Assembly: GCF_947492715.1 (NCBI RefSeq)
Contig: NZ_CANLNS010000004.1
Coordinates: 273,082 to 337,081 of the forward strand
Reading direction: 5' to 3'
Length of the DNA stretch: 64,000 nt
Origin: an uncultured Psychroserpens sp.
Lineage (GTDB): Bacteria > Bacteroidota > Bacteroidia > Flavobacteriales > Flavobacteriaceae
The first letter of the stretch is position 1. Each line of letters starts with the position of its first letter. The notes beneath the pieces are model-generated. The model did not search any database and was not told the origin of the DNA. It saw nothing but the letters and a program-made list of their open reading frames with translations. The position numbers and the translations under genes are program-made. Shown here one piece after another: positions 43,362 to 52,297 of the stretch.

Positions 43362-43775
43362 TCAAATTAAATACGTCTCGTCGATCTTGAAGATTTGCCT
43401 GACGACGAGTGGTGGTTTGTATTCTTCGTAAGAAGACACATTGTTATCTAAACCTTCAAAAAGGTTAATATAGGTGTAAACAAATGAAGCTATGAATACT
43501 TGTTGCTCAAACGCAATTTTGTCAACTTGTAATTGTAATTCGTCTTGACCTTCAAATGCTAATTGTTCATCATCACAACAGTTTTTCTTCGTAATAGAAC
43601 AACCTTCTGTTGAGGGCTTGTCCATTTCCATACCGCAACCTTTAGCTTTTTGGAAAATAGCCGTTTCCACTAAAGTATCTCCACAATAATGCATGTTTAC
43701 AGTAAATGACATAGTAGAGAATAACACTACAAAAGCCATTATAAACGACATTATTTTATGAGATATATGCTTCAT
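43362..43775 (-). CDS. HYC_CC_PP family small exported Cys-rich protein
   Basis: 137 residues with a hydrophobic signal (about 7-27). The pattern His29-Tyr30-Cys31, further Cys47 and Cys59, Cys66-Cys67 and a late Pro-Pro (EYKPPLV) matches the HYC_CC_PP family recognised in flavobacterial genomes. No function is established for it, to my knowledge. Paired cysteines with His suggest metal binding in the periplasm. It lies between the P-type ATPase gene (65 bases) and the RND pump gene (108 bases), consistent with metal handover. Another small Cys/His protein opens the block at 48506. Confidence 0.75.
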   Translation of the reverse strand: MKHISHKIMSFIMAFVVLFSTMSFTVNMHYCGDTLVETAIFQKAKGCGMEMDKPSTEGCSITKKNCCDDEQLAFEGQDELQLQVDKIAFEQQVFIASFVYTYINLFEGLDNNVSSYEEYKPPLVVRQIFKIDETYLI

Positions 43776-43840
43776 AACGACTACAAAGGTATTAAATTTT
43801 AATTAATGTCATTTTTGTTTAACAGAAACTTAAACATTCA

Positions 43841-45793
43841 TCAATCCCAACTCATTCTTTGTAATCTTACTGCATTTAGAATGGCTAATAAGGCCACACC
43901 TACATCTGCAAAAACGGCTTCCCACATCGTAGCTAAGCCGCCTGCTCCTAATATTAAAACAATAGCTTTAACTCCGAAAGCTAATATGATATTTTGCCAT
44001 ACAATTTTTCGAGTAGATCTGCCTATTTTAATAGCTCTAACCACCTTTGATGGTTGATCGGTTTGAATAATAACATCTGCCGTTTCGATAGCAACATCGC
44101 TACCTAAGCCGCCCATAGCAATACCCACATCACTTGCGGCTAAAACAGGCGCATCATTAATACCATCACCAATAAATGCAATTTTATTTTCAGGGTTTTG
44201 TTTTAGAATTTCTACTTCATTTAGTTTTTCCTCTGGCAACAAACCACCCTTAGCATTTTTTATATGCAACGATTTAGCCACTTGCTGTGTTATCGAATTC
44301 TTATCTCCAGAAAGCATCATTATGTCTTTTATGCCCACTTCATGTAATGCTGTGATTGTGTCTTTGGCATCCTCCTTCAATTCATCGGCAATAACAACAT
44401 AACCCACAAAGGCATTGTTAATGGCGACCAACACAATAGACTCCACAATAGATTCGGTTTCATTTGGCACCTCGATATTATTGGCTATCATTAAACTTTT
44501 ATTTCCTATTAAAACAGTTTTATCGTTTACCGTTCCTTTTAGACCTTTTCCTGCAATTTCAGAAACGTTTTCTGCTTTATAATTACTTCCATTGCCTTTA
44601 TACTCCATGATAGCCTTTGCAATAGGATGGGTAGACTGTTCTTCCATGGCTGTTAGGTATTTCATAAATTCGTGTTCTTCCCAACCTATAACCTTGATTT
44701 CCTTTATTTTGAAAACACCTTTGGTAACTGTTCCCGTTTTATCCATTACTAAGGTGTTAATTTTGGTCATTGCATCTAAAAAAGAAGCACCCTTAAATAG
44801 TATCCCATTTTTCGAAGCAGCTCCTAGTCCACCAAAATACCCGAGTGGAATAGAAATCACTAAAGCACAAGGGCAGGAAATTACTAAGAAAATTAAGGCT
44901 CTATACAGCCAGTCTCTAAAGACATAATCATCTACAAAGACATAAGGAAGAAAGGTAACTCCAATAGCTAAAAACACAACAATAGGCGTATAGATTCGAG
45001 CAAACTTCCTAATGAATAATTCCGTTTTCGATTTACGAGCTGTAGCGTTTTGAACTAAATCTAATATTCGAGCAATAGAACTGTCTTCAAAATTGTTAGT
45101 CACCTCAACTTCTATTACACTGTCTAAGTTAATACTACCTGCATAAACCTTGTCTTCTTTTAAAACTGAATTAGGTTTGCTCTCCCCTGTTAAAGCCGCT
45201 GTATTCAATGAGCCTTTTTCAGATAATAGCACACCATCTAAAGGCACTTTTTCGCCAACCCTAATTTGAATCTTCTCGCCAATGCTGACATCCTTTGGTG
45301 AAACGTTTGTGTAAGCACCATTACGATAAACATTTGCTTCTTTTGGGCGAACATCCAGCAAGGCTTTAATATTTCCTTTTGCTCTATTGACAGCAGCATT
45401 TTGAAATAACTCACCAACTGCGTAAAAGAGCATTACTGCCACACCTTCGGGATATTCACCAATAATAAACGCTCCAATAGTAGCAATAGACATCAAAAAG
45501 AACTCTGTAAACACATCACCTTTTTTTACGCTCTTCCAGCCTTCTTTTACAACGGGTAAGCCTACAGGTAGGTACGCTATACAGTACCAAATTATCCGTA
45601 TCCAGTCCTTAAAAAAAGTAACACCAAAATAGTCTAATGCTATACCAGCGATAAGCATAATGAAACTTACAATAGCAGGAATATAGGTTTTAAAATCACT
45701 GGGAGAACCTCCGTGATTATGTCCATCATCGTGGCTATGTCCCGCTTTCGAGTCTTGTTTTAAATCCCGTAAATTGACCTTCTTTTTTTTCAT
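43841..45793 (-). CDS. Heavy-metal-translocating P-type ATPase, Zn/Cd/Pb (ZntA) type
   Basis: 650 residues. A His-rich N-terminus (GHSHDDGHNHGG, 18-29) replaces the usual HMA domain. P-type motifs follow: TGES at 202-205, transmembrane CPC at 307-309 (SCPCALV), phosphorylated DKTGT at 351-355, and GDGINDAPVL. The last helices contain GVKAIVL and FADVGVALLAILNAVRL, which carry the Lys and Asp that mark the Zn/Cd/Pb class and differ from copper ATPases. It therefore probably exports Zn(II) or Cd(II) from cytoplasm to periplasm. The Fur-family regulator gene lies 60 bases upstream on the same strand. Confidence 0.95.
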   Translation of the reverse strand: MKKKKVNLRDLKQDSKAGHSHDDGHNHGGSPSDFKTYIPAIVSFIMLIAGIALDYFGVTFFKDWIRIIWYCIAYLPVGLPVVKEGWKSVKKGDVFTEFFLMSIATIGAFIIGEYPEGVAVMLFYAVGELFQNAAVNRAKGNIKALLDVRPKEANVYRNGAYTNVSPKDVSIGEKIQIRVGEKVPLDGVLLSEKGSLNTAALTGESKPNSVLKEDKVYAGSINLDSVIEVEVTNNFEDSSIARILDLVQNATARKSKTELFIRKFARIYTPIVVFLAIGVTFLPYVFVDDYVFRDWLYRALIFLVISCPCALVISIPLGYFGGLGAASKNGILFKGASFLDAMTKINTLVMDKTGTVTKGVFKIKEIKVIGWEEHEFMKYLTAMEEQSTHPIAKAIMEYKGNGSNYKAENVSEIAGKGLKGTVNDKTVLIGNKSLMIANNIEVPNETESIVESIVLVAINNAFVGYVVIADELKEDAKDTITALHEVGIKDIMMLSGDKNSITQQVAKSLHIKNAKGGLLPEEKLNEVEILKQNPENKIAFIGDGINDAPVLAASDVGIAMGGLGSDVAIETADVIIQTDQPSKVVRAIKIGRSTRKIVWQNIILAFGVKAIVLILGAGGLATMWEAVFADVGVALLAILNAVRLQRMSWD

Positions 45794-45853
45794 TAGTAAC
45801 TCATATTAATAAAACAAAGGTGCTCAAAAAACCCATGCAATAGAAGTGCATTT

Positions 45854-46267
45854 TTATGCACTGCATTTATCGCATAAACCTTTTACGACCAAGTTTATTT
45901 GTTCAGAAATAAAACCATCTGGCACTTTAATTTTAGGTATTTTATGGTCTGTTAAACAAATCGTTTCGTTGCAATTATTACAATGAAAATGCAAATGCAA
46001 ATCGGTTTCAATTTCGCAGCTACAGTCCTGTTCACACAATGCGTATTTTGTTATTCCTGTACCATCGTCTATTTGATGTACTATAGCTTTCTCTACAAAG
46101 GTTTTAACTGTTCTATAGAGTGTTGTTCTATCTGCTTTCTCAAAAGCTTTCTCTATATCACTTAAAGTTGCGGCTACTTGCTTTTCTGCAAGGAACTTAT
46201 AAATCAATAAACGCATTGCCGTTACGCGAATATTTTTAGATTCTAGTACTTGTTCAATTGTTTCCAT
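45854..46267 (-). CDS. Fur family metal-responsive regulator
   Basis: 137 residues, standard Fur/Zur length. A winged helix occupies residues 1 to about 80 (RMLIYKFLAEKQVAATLSDIEKAF-type helix order, DRTTLYRTVKTF recognition helix). The C-terminal dimer domain has HLHFHCNNCNETICL, the metal-site histidines with a structural-zinc CxxC, and a second CxxC in GLCDKCSA. Whether it senses Fe, Zn or another metal is not decided by sequence; the adjacent Zn/Cd-type ATPase suggests Zn. Two bases separate it from the TonB receptor gene upstream, so the sensor is cotranscribed with it. Confidence 0.92.
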   Translation of the reverse strand: METIEQVLESKNIRVTAMRLLIYKFLAEKQVAATLSDIEKAFEKADRTTLYRTVKTFVEKAIVHQIDDGTGITKYALCEQDCSCEIETDLHLHFHCNNCNETICLTDHKIPKIKVPDGFISEQINLVVKGLCDKCSA

Positions 46268-46269
46268 AA

Positions 46270-48456
46270 CTAGTCGTGATCTTCGTTTCCAAATGGTTTA
46301 ATTATGAGTCCGACACTAAATATAAAACCATCTGTAGGAGCATATATTTCCGGAAAAACAGGGTTTTCGTGTGGTGGTAAAACCAGAGGCGAAAACCTAC
46401 TTTGTCTTCTGTCTGTAAAGTTTTCGAAATTCACAAATACGCTACCCAATTTAAAGTTACGCATTAATAGTAAGCCCATCGTTAGAAAATCTGTTGTTTC
46501 AGTACCATTTGAAAGAAATTGCTTTCCTGTGTAATAGGTTTCGTAACCGATGCGCCACTTATCAGATTCGTACATTAATACACTACCTGCATTGTGTTTT
46601 GCTGTTAATGGCTTTTGTGGGTTACCTGGTAAATAATTTAGTTTGGTATCAATAAATGCATAGTTTAAAAACCATCTAAAATCTTTATAAGTAAATTTAA
46701 TATTGGTTTCTGCTCCTTTACTAAAGATTTCATCAGGTGCATTTTCAAATTGAAATAAACCGTTTTCTGTTGAATTTAAAAGCAATCCATCCTTTATTGC
46801 TGTGACATAGAATAATTGATTTACAGAAAAACCAATAGCATCAGACAAACGTGTTTGATAATTCAAATCGAAATTAACACCATAAGAACGCTCTGCGTCT
46901 ACTTTAGATTTATCAATGGCGAGCACATTTTCAAAATTAATATATTCGGCTTCTTCAGTGAAAATATCAGGGATTTTGTAACCTAAACCACCACCGATTC
47001 GACTTGAAAACCCGTTATCATTTTTATAAAGCAATGACACTCTGGGAAGAGGAAAGAAGCCAAAATCGTAATTATAATCGGCCCTCAATCCTGTTTCTAA
47101 AATCCAATGTTCTGAAATGTCATAAATATTATTCGCAAAAGCACCAAAGGTGACATCTTTTTGATCGCGCTGAAGGGTCGCATTGTCATTTTCATCAAAA
47201 TTCGAGGTATATAGATTAGCTCCGAATATCCAATCGGTTTTTTCCGATGTCTTGTTATAAGTAATTTCAGTAAATGTATTCGTTTGCTTACCATCAAAGC
47301 TGAAATTTGGAACTGATAAATTTCTATCGAAAAAAGAGACACTATTTTTAAATTGTAATGAACGTAACTCATCTAACTGTGTTTGATACACAAACTGACT
47401 ACTTAACCGTTTTGAGTTGTTTTCTTCGGTATATTGATGTATCCCTTCTTCACCATTCTCAATTTTGCTAATATCACCGCCTACTCTATCATCGTATGTC
47501 CCGTTTAATCCAAGCCAAATCGTTGTTTTTTCCGATGGATAATAAAACAACTTAGGGTTAAATGAAATGGATGTCGTTTTAGGAAGGTTACTAAATTCAT
47601 CATCTTCGGGATCATATACTTTTTGGTAGTGACCAGAACCGTAAAGCGAAAAACCAAATGTCTCATTTCGTTTACTGTAAAATATATTAGCGGTACTTCC
47701 CAGCGCTTGGGTTTGGGTAAGCATAATATCTAATTCAGGTTCCTCGTCTGGTGTTTTAGATACCATATTTACTAAGCCTGCTATAGCTCCACCGCCATAA
47801 AGTGTTGAAGAGCTTCCCTTAATAATTTCAAATTGTTTTAAATCTAAAGGAGGAATTTGCAAAATACTTAAACCGCTTGAAAAACCCCCATATAGAGGGA
47901 ATCCATCCCTTAATAGCTGGGTATATCTACCATCTAAACCTTGAATACGAATGTTAGTACTTCCGCTACTTAAAGATGTTTGTTGCATTTGTATTCCTGT
48001 GCTTTCACGAAGTACCATGGAGATATTGGTAGGATTCATTATGGCCTTTTCGCTTAATTCTTCTGTACCTATAAACTCAATACGCGTTGGTATTTTTCTA
48101 ACTGTTCTCGTACTTCTTGTAGATTGTAGTACCACCGCGTCTAATTGATTACCCCCTTCTTTTAGTTTAAATACTAATGCTGAAGTACTCGGGACTTGGA
48201 TTGTAGTTTCTATGGTTTCAAATCCTAAAAAGGAGATTATTATTTGATGCTGACCGTTTGGTATTTCGGTAAACTCAGCGATACCATCAAAATTGGTAAC
48301 AGCCCCTTTTTCTAATGCTTCAAAGTAAACTGTAGCACCTATTAACGGTTCATTCTCAGTTTCTGCGATAATTTTTATTTGTATGTCTGATGTTTGCGCC
48401 TTTAATGATAGGCAAAGTAATATAATGAGCGTTATGCTCAATGTGTATTTATTCAT
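46270..48456 (-). CDS. TonB-dependent outer-membrane receptor with N-terminal CarboxypepD_reg-like domain
   Basis: 728 residues with a signal peptide (about LSLKAQ at 21). Residues about 25-110 form a carboxypeptidase-regulatory-like domain (GATVYFEAL, GIAEFTEIPNG). The plug at about 115-245 contains RVLRDGFPLYGG-like loops and EIIKGSSSTLYGGGAIAGLVN. The remaining 480 residues are a 22-strand barrel. TonB receptors import scarce substrates; in a metal block a metal complex is the likely ligand, but it might also take up a chelator. It heads the receptor-Fur pair and is separated by 49 bases from the small Cys-rich gene upstream. Confidence 0.93.
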   Translation of the reverse strand: MNKYTLSITLIILLCLSLKAQTSDIQIKIIAETENEPLIGATVYFEALEKGAVTNFDGIAEFTEIPNGQHQIIISFLGFETIETTIQVPSTSALVFKLKEGGNQLDAVVLQSTRSTRTVRKIPTRIEFIGTEELSEKAIMNPTNISMVLRESTGIQMQQTSLSSGSTNIRIQGLDGRYTQLLRDGFPLYGGFSSGLSILQIPPLDLKQFEIIKGSSSTLYGGGAIAGLVNMVSKTPDEEPELDIMLTQTQALGSTANIFYSKRNETFGFSLYGSGHYQKVYDPEDDEFSNLPKTTSISFNPKLFYYPSEKTTIWLGLNGTYDDRVGGDISKIENGEEGIHQYTEENNSKRLSSQFVYQTQLDELRSLQFKNSVSFFDRNLSVPNFSFDGKQTNTFTEITYNKTSEKTDWIFGANLYTSNFDENDNATLQRDQKDVTFGAFANNIYDISEHWILETGLRADYNYDFGFFPLPRVSLLYKNDNGFSSRIGGGLGYKIPDIFTEEAEYINFENVLAIDKSKVDAERSYGVNFDLNYQTRLSDAIGFSVNQLFYVTAIKDGLLLNSTENGLFQFENAPDEIFSKGAETNIKFTYKDFRWFLNYAFIDTKLNYLPGNPQKPLTAKHNAGSVLMYESDKWRIGYETYYTGKQFLSNGTETTDFLTMGLLLMRNFKLGSVFVNFENFTDRRQSRFSPLVLPPHENPVFPEIYAPTDGFIFSVGLIIKPFGNEDHD

Positions 48457-48505
48457 TGAAATATAATTGTAATTAACTAATTAATTGATTTAAAATCGCG
48501 TTGTT

Positions 48506-48823
48506 TTAGCTGATTACTTGTGGTGGTTGCCAAATATTCGAATGAAAATCAAATCTATATATAGATTGATATGAAGATGCTATTTTGGTAGAAATTTTAT
48601 AATAATCAATGAGGTTGTAAGTTGCCAAAGGTTCGTAGGTAATTGCCGTACCGCAACAATTACAAATACAAGTTGCAGGACAAGAATCATCACTATCTTC
48701 TTGATGGTTATGATTAACACTTATATCTTCTTGGTGCAGATCTTCACTATTTTGACCATCAGAACAAGGTTTTGCCGAAAGCGATAATATTAATAATGAC
48801 AATATGATTGTTACAAATTTCAT
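48506..48823 (-). CDS. Small exported Cys/His-rich protein (DUF6660-like)
   Basis: 105 residues with a signal sequence (about 1-17). An acidic/His segment (VNHNHQEDSDD) is followed by a cysteine cluster CPATCICNCCG, with cysteines at 48, 52, 54, 56 and 57; Cys20 stands near the signal end. The C-terminus ends FHSNIWQPPQV. It resembles the DUF6660 family I recall from Bacteroidota metal loci, but the match is from memory. Metal binding is likely, as five cysteines in ten residues plus His; function is unknown. It is the first gene of the metal block and has a -7 element directly upstream. Confidence 0.72.
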   Translation of the reverse strand: MKFVTIILSLLILSLSAKPCSDGQNSEDLHQEDISVNHNHQEDSDDSCPATCICNCCGTAITYEPLATYNLIDYYKISTKIASSYQSIYRFDFHSNIWQPPQVIS

Positions 48824-48828
48824 TAAGG

Positions 48829-48836
48829 CAAAGATA
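48829..48836 (-). promoter_or_regulatory. Putative promoter -7 element at the head of the metal block
   Basis: On the minus strand this reads TATCTTTG, five bases before the ATG of the Cys-rich gene, so a nearly leaderless mRNA is implied. A -33 TTTG lies 25 bases upstream, a longer gap than usual, so the assignment is tentative. Confidence 0.45.
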
Positions 48837-48915
48837 AAAATTTAAAGATGCAATGGTTGTGCAAATACTAATATTAAAGGATTCTGAGTTACGAACTTTT
48901 AGTTTTTCCAATCGC

Positions 48916-49773
48916 TTACTTTAAATAAAAGTCTCCCGTATTTTCCATCACTAGTAAAGGAACCTTCAAATTAAAAGCAAAACTTTCTGCTGGATGTGTT
49001 ATAAACAGCCGCTCTAAAAACGAATGTTTTCGACTCATCATTGCCAATAAATCAATATTATTAGCTGTCATATAATTAGTAACGGCATCAAACAAACGCT
49101 CTTCTTCAAGCATAATAAATGAATGATTCACATTTGAAAAGCACGAGTCTAAGAACGCTCTGTTATTCTCCTGATATTCACTGAGGCGTTCGGCTTCTTT
49201 AACATGAATAATATGAACGTCGTAATTATGATGCTCTACCAAATTGATTAGAGGTAATAAGTCTTCAGAATTATAAGCCGTATAGTAGTTAGACGTAAAT
49301 GCAACGGTCTTTATAGTTCTATAGTTATAATCGTTAGGAATGGCTAGTACAGGGCACGAACATCGCTGAAATACACTTACTGTATGTGACCCAAACAGTT
49401 TCTTACCTATAATAGAAGCGCCTCTTGTTCCCATAACAATCATATCAATTTGATTCTTATTAACTACCTGTTGTATGGCATCAATAAAGTTATCGTAATC
49501 TACTTTGGGTTCAAATTCATGTAGCACATTTGCATATTGCTCTTCTAATTCCGTAATTAAGATTTCCAGTCTTTTCATAGAGGCATCTATTAAAGAATTA
49601 AATAATGTATCGGAAGGTCGCATCGCCATCAAATCGTCTGTTACAAATGATGACACCTTTTGAACATTCAGCAAATAGAACTTACAGGGTTCATATTGAT
49701 AAAATGACATCGCGTAATGAATAGCGTTTAATGCGTTTTCCGAGAAATCTGTTGGTAACAATATATTTTTCAT
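48916..49773 (-). CDS. Universal stress protein, tandem UspA domains
   Basis: 285 residues with two UspA domains (about 1-147 and 150-282). The first opens NILLPTDFSENALNAIHYAM and contains the ATP-binding motif G-2x-G-9x-G(S/T) as GTRGASIIGKKLFGSHT. The second is less conserved and lacks a clear motif (MMSRKHSFLERLF). Usp proteins are stress-induced cytoplasmic ATP-binding or signalling proteins. It has no gene partner here: it follows the metal block in the opposite direction of reading and shares the strand but lies 93 bases upstream of it. Confidence 0.92.
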   Translation of the reverse strand: MKNILLPTDFSENALNAIHYAMSFYQYEPCKFYLLNVQKVSSFVTDDLMAMRPSDTLFNSLIDASMKRLEILITELEEQYANVLHEFEPKVDYDNFIDAIQQVVNKNQIDMIVMGTRGASIIGKKLFGSHTVSVFQRCSCPVLAIPNDYNYRTIKTVAFTSNYYTAYNSEDLLPLINLVEHHNYDVHIIHVKEAERLSEYQENNRAFLDSCFSNVNHSFIMLEEERLFDAVTNYMTANNIDLLAMMSRKHSFLERLFITHPAESFAFNLKVPLLVMENTGDFYLK

Positions 49774-49959
49774 AATACAATGATTTTGATCTTACTCTAA
49801 ATTACAAAGCATAAGACTAAAAAATCATGATAAATATCATCTGCTATACAAAGATTCAAAGTCAAAACTTCGAAAAAATATTAGTTAGAAATGATAAAGG
49901 ATTGTATTTTCGGCATAATAAATGTTAGTATAATCGTTATTACAACTAAACGTATTACA

Positions 49960-50739
49960 ATGAAATTTTTGATATCTACACTTATTATTTTGAGTTCATT
50001 TTTTTCTTTAGCTCAAAATAAAACTATTGCTGCTGGTGAAAAGCTAACCTATAGCGCATCGTATAATATGAATGGCATACTCAATGAATTGGCCGAAGTT
50101 ACAATGCAAACTAGCGAAGTCAAAACATCAAAATCGACCTTACTAAAATTAAAGTGCACAGCGGTAACTTACAGTAATTGGGATAGTTTCTTTAAGATTC
50201 GTGATTTATATGAAAGCTATGTAAGTCCCAAGACATTAACCCCTTTTCTATATAATAGAGATATTTATGAAGGTGGTTACAAGAAATTCATGAAATATAA
50301 GTTTAACCATAAAACAAGAACTGTAGCAAGTTTAAAACGAAAAACCAGACGTGATGGTACCGAGTGGGAAGAAAAGAAATCGGTAAAAATAGGAGGCTCT
50401 ACTCGAGACCTAGTTACTACGTTATATCATATCAGAAATTTAGATATTCATAAAGCAAGTATTGGTGATAGCCAGAGTTTTACGGTATTATTTGACAACA
50501 AAGAGTCTGTTGTAAGCATAAAGTATTTAAGCAAAGAAACTATTAATACTGCCATTGGTAAAAAAGAATGCTACAAATTGTCTATTTCAATTAACAATAG
50601 CAATGTTCTTAAAGGTAATAATGACAACCTACTTTGGTTAACGGCAGATGCCAATAAAATACCTGTTTATGCAAAATTCAAAATTGCCGTTGGAAATGGT
50701 GAATTAAAAATAAAAAGCGCAACAGGACTAAAACATTAA
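49960..50739 (+). CDS. Exported DUF3108 protein
   Basis: 259 residues from the ATG at 49960, which directly opens a signal peptide (MKFLISTLIILSSFFSLAQ); an upstream in-frame start would add 23 residues. The mature domain is beta-rich with AAGEKLTYSASYN at its start, RDLYESYVSPKTLTPF in the middle and TADANKIPVYAKFKI near the end, the DUF3108 pattern. The fold is related to lipoprotein-carrier-like barrels; function not established. It is followed after four bases by a small membrane protein gene in the same direction. Confidence 0.85.
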   Translation: MKFLISTLIILSSFFSLAQNKTIAAGEKLTYSASYNMNGILNELAEVTMQTSEVKTSKSTLLKLKCTAVTYSNWDSFFKIRDLYESYVSPKTLTPFLYNRDIYEGGYKKFMKYKFNHKTRTVASLKRKTRRDGTEWEEKKSVKIGGSTRDLVTTLYHIRNLDIHKASIGDSQSFTVLFDNKESVVSIKYLSKETINTAIGKKECYKLSISINNSNVLKGNNDNLLWLTADANKIPVYAKFKIAVGNGELKIKSATGLKH

Positions 50740-50743
50740 TATC

Positions 50744-51085
50744 ATGAAAAAGCTACTTATAATTTTAGGATATATAGCAGCAATTCTAGCACTAGTGTTA
50801 GCGGTGACACCTTTATTTAAAATTGCGTACATCCCTTCAATATTGGCTCTTATATTTGGTATTCCGGCCTTAGTCACATCAAAAGGGCAGCAAACAGGTA
50901 AAAGAGCTATTCAACTTGTATTTTTAATGACAATTATTGCTCTGGCTCTAACAACATACAAAGCAGTGTTTACCGAATCTGAAGTTGGAAATACAGAACA
51001 ATTAGAACAAAAAGAAGATCAACTCGAAGAAGAATCCATTGATGAACTCGAGGGTCTAGATTTAGACGAGATAGATAACGAATAA
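50744..51085 (+). CDS. Small membrane protein with acidic tail, unknown function
   Basis: 113 residues. Two or three hydrophobic segments (about 4-22, 24-46 and 57-75) are followed by a strongly acidic tail of 30 residues rich in Glu, Asp and Leu (for example EQLEQKEDQLEEESIDEL). I recognise no family. The start is four bases after the DUF3108 stop, so cotranscription is likely. A terminator follows at once. Confidence 0.7.
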   Translation: MKKLLIILGYIAAILALVLAVTPLFKIAYIPSILALIFGIPALVTSKGQQTGKRAIQLVFLMTIIALALTTYKAVFTESEVGNTEQLEQKEDQLEEESIDELEGLDLDEIDNE

Positions 51086-51093
51086 ATAAAATG

Positions 51094-51126
51094 AGGTAAT
51101 ACTTTCGATATTACCTTTTTTTTTAT
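51094..51126 (+). terminator. Rho-independent terminator
   Basis: AGGTAATA (51094-51101) pairs perfectly with TATTACCT (51109-51116) over a seven-base loop, then ten T-rich bases. It ends the DUF3108/membrane-protein unit. Confidence 0.9.
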
Positions 51127-51164
51127 TTTATTTGAATCATAATCAGCCATTTATTAGTCCGCAA

Positions 51165-52202
51165 ATGAAAGTTCATCTTGTTGCATTGTCCCTTACCCTT
51201 GTTGGTTCATGCGCAACACTTAGACATACAGAAAAGATAGAGCAACTTAAAGAAAGTATCTACTTTGACGATTCCGAAACAGTTCAAACCTACCTAAATA
51301 CCATTACGGAAGATGAACTAAAAGAACATGTTTATGCATTTTCATCCGATGATTTCCAAGGACGAAGAGCTGGCGAACCAGGACATCACAAAGCCTCAAA
51401 ATTTATTAAAGATTATTATATCCGTGAAGAGATTAAATCGCCTTTAGGTTCAAAGTATTATCAACGGATTCCTGAATCTTATTTTTCAGGAGATATAAAA
51501 GATTCCCAAAATGTTATTGCGTTTATAGAAGGTAGTACATATCCCGATGAAGTTATTATTATATCGGCACATTCTGACCATGAAGGGTACAATGACACCG
51601 AAATTTTTAATGGTGCAGACGACAATGGTTCTGGCACTGCAGCGGTTTTAGAAATGGCGCAAGCATTCAAAAAAGCAGCTATGGAAGGACACAGACCTAA
51701 ACGTAGTGTTGTTTTTTTGCATTTGACGGGTGAAGAAGTAGGTCTTAATGGCTCTCGATATTACACGCAATACCCTGTATTTTCAATGGCAAATACAGTA
51801 GCCAACCTAAATATAGATATGATTGGACGTGTAGACGATGCTCACATCGATAATGAGAACTATCTCTACATTATAGGAGCAGATCGTTTAAGTACCGAAC
51901 TGCATTATATTTCAGAAGAAGCCAATAATGAATTCACAAACTTAGAGTTGGATTATAGACTTAATAGCGACAACGATCCTAATCGTTATTATTACCGATC
52001 AGACCATTATAATTTTGCTCAAAAAGGTGTTCCTGTAATTTTCTATTTTAACGGTGAACATGAAGATTATCATGAACCAACAGACACACCAGACAAAATC
52101 AACTATTCTCTTTTAGAAAAAAGAACCAAGCTAATATTTGCCACAGCCTGGTACTTAGCAAATTCTGAAAACAGAATTGTTGTAGACAAAGATGTAATCT
52201 AA
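51165..52202 (+). CDS. M28 family metallopeptidase without PA domain, lipoprotein
   Basis: 345 residues from the ATG at 51165, which opens a lipoprotein signal ending LVGSC; a TTG at 51132 would add 11 residues. The M28 zinc residues are visible: SAHSDHEG, NGADDNGSGT, HLTGEEVGLNG, NLNIDMIGRVD and a late RSDHYNF. It closely parallels the next gene: both have KxxExTELH, DYRLNSDNDPNR or DYTYNDDNDPNR and DHYNFAxKxxPVIFYFNG, but this copy lacks the PA insert between the N-terminal domain and zinc domain. It is probably an aminopeptidase anchored in the envelope. The gap to the paralog is 95 bases. Confidence 0.9.
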   Translation: MKVHLVALSLTLVGSCATLRHTEKIEQLKESIYFDDSETVQTYLNTITEDELKEHVYAFSSDDFQGRRAGEPGHHKASKFIKDYYIREEIKSPLGSKYYQRIPESYFSGDIKDSQNVIAFIEGSTYPDEVIIISAHSDHEGYNDTEIFNGADDNGSGTAAVLEMAQAFKKAAMEGHRPKRSVVFLHLTGEEVGLNGSRYYTQYPVFSMANTVANLNIDMIGRVDDAHIDNENYLYIIGADRLSTELHYISEEANNEFTNLELDYRLNSDNDPNRYYYRSDHYNFAQKGVPVIFYFNGEHEDYHEPTDTPDKINYSLLEKRTKLIFATAWYLANSENRIVVDKDVI

Positions 52203-52297
52203 GCTGTTAAATTTTATTTAAAGACCACGCTACCATACTAGAAGTCACCTAGAAATTTCGTAATATTAGTGCTACAAAACTAAGTAACACTTAAATA

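Noticed and set aside
48824..48915. Far-end attachment site of the putative island
   Set aside because: No copy of the tRNA-Ser 3' end or of the TTGACA repeat is seen here, so no att site is called.
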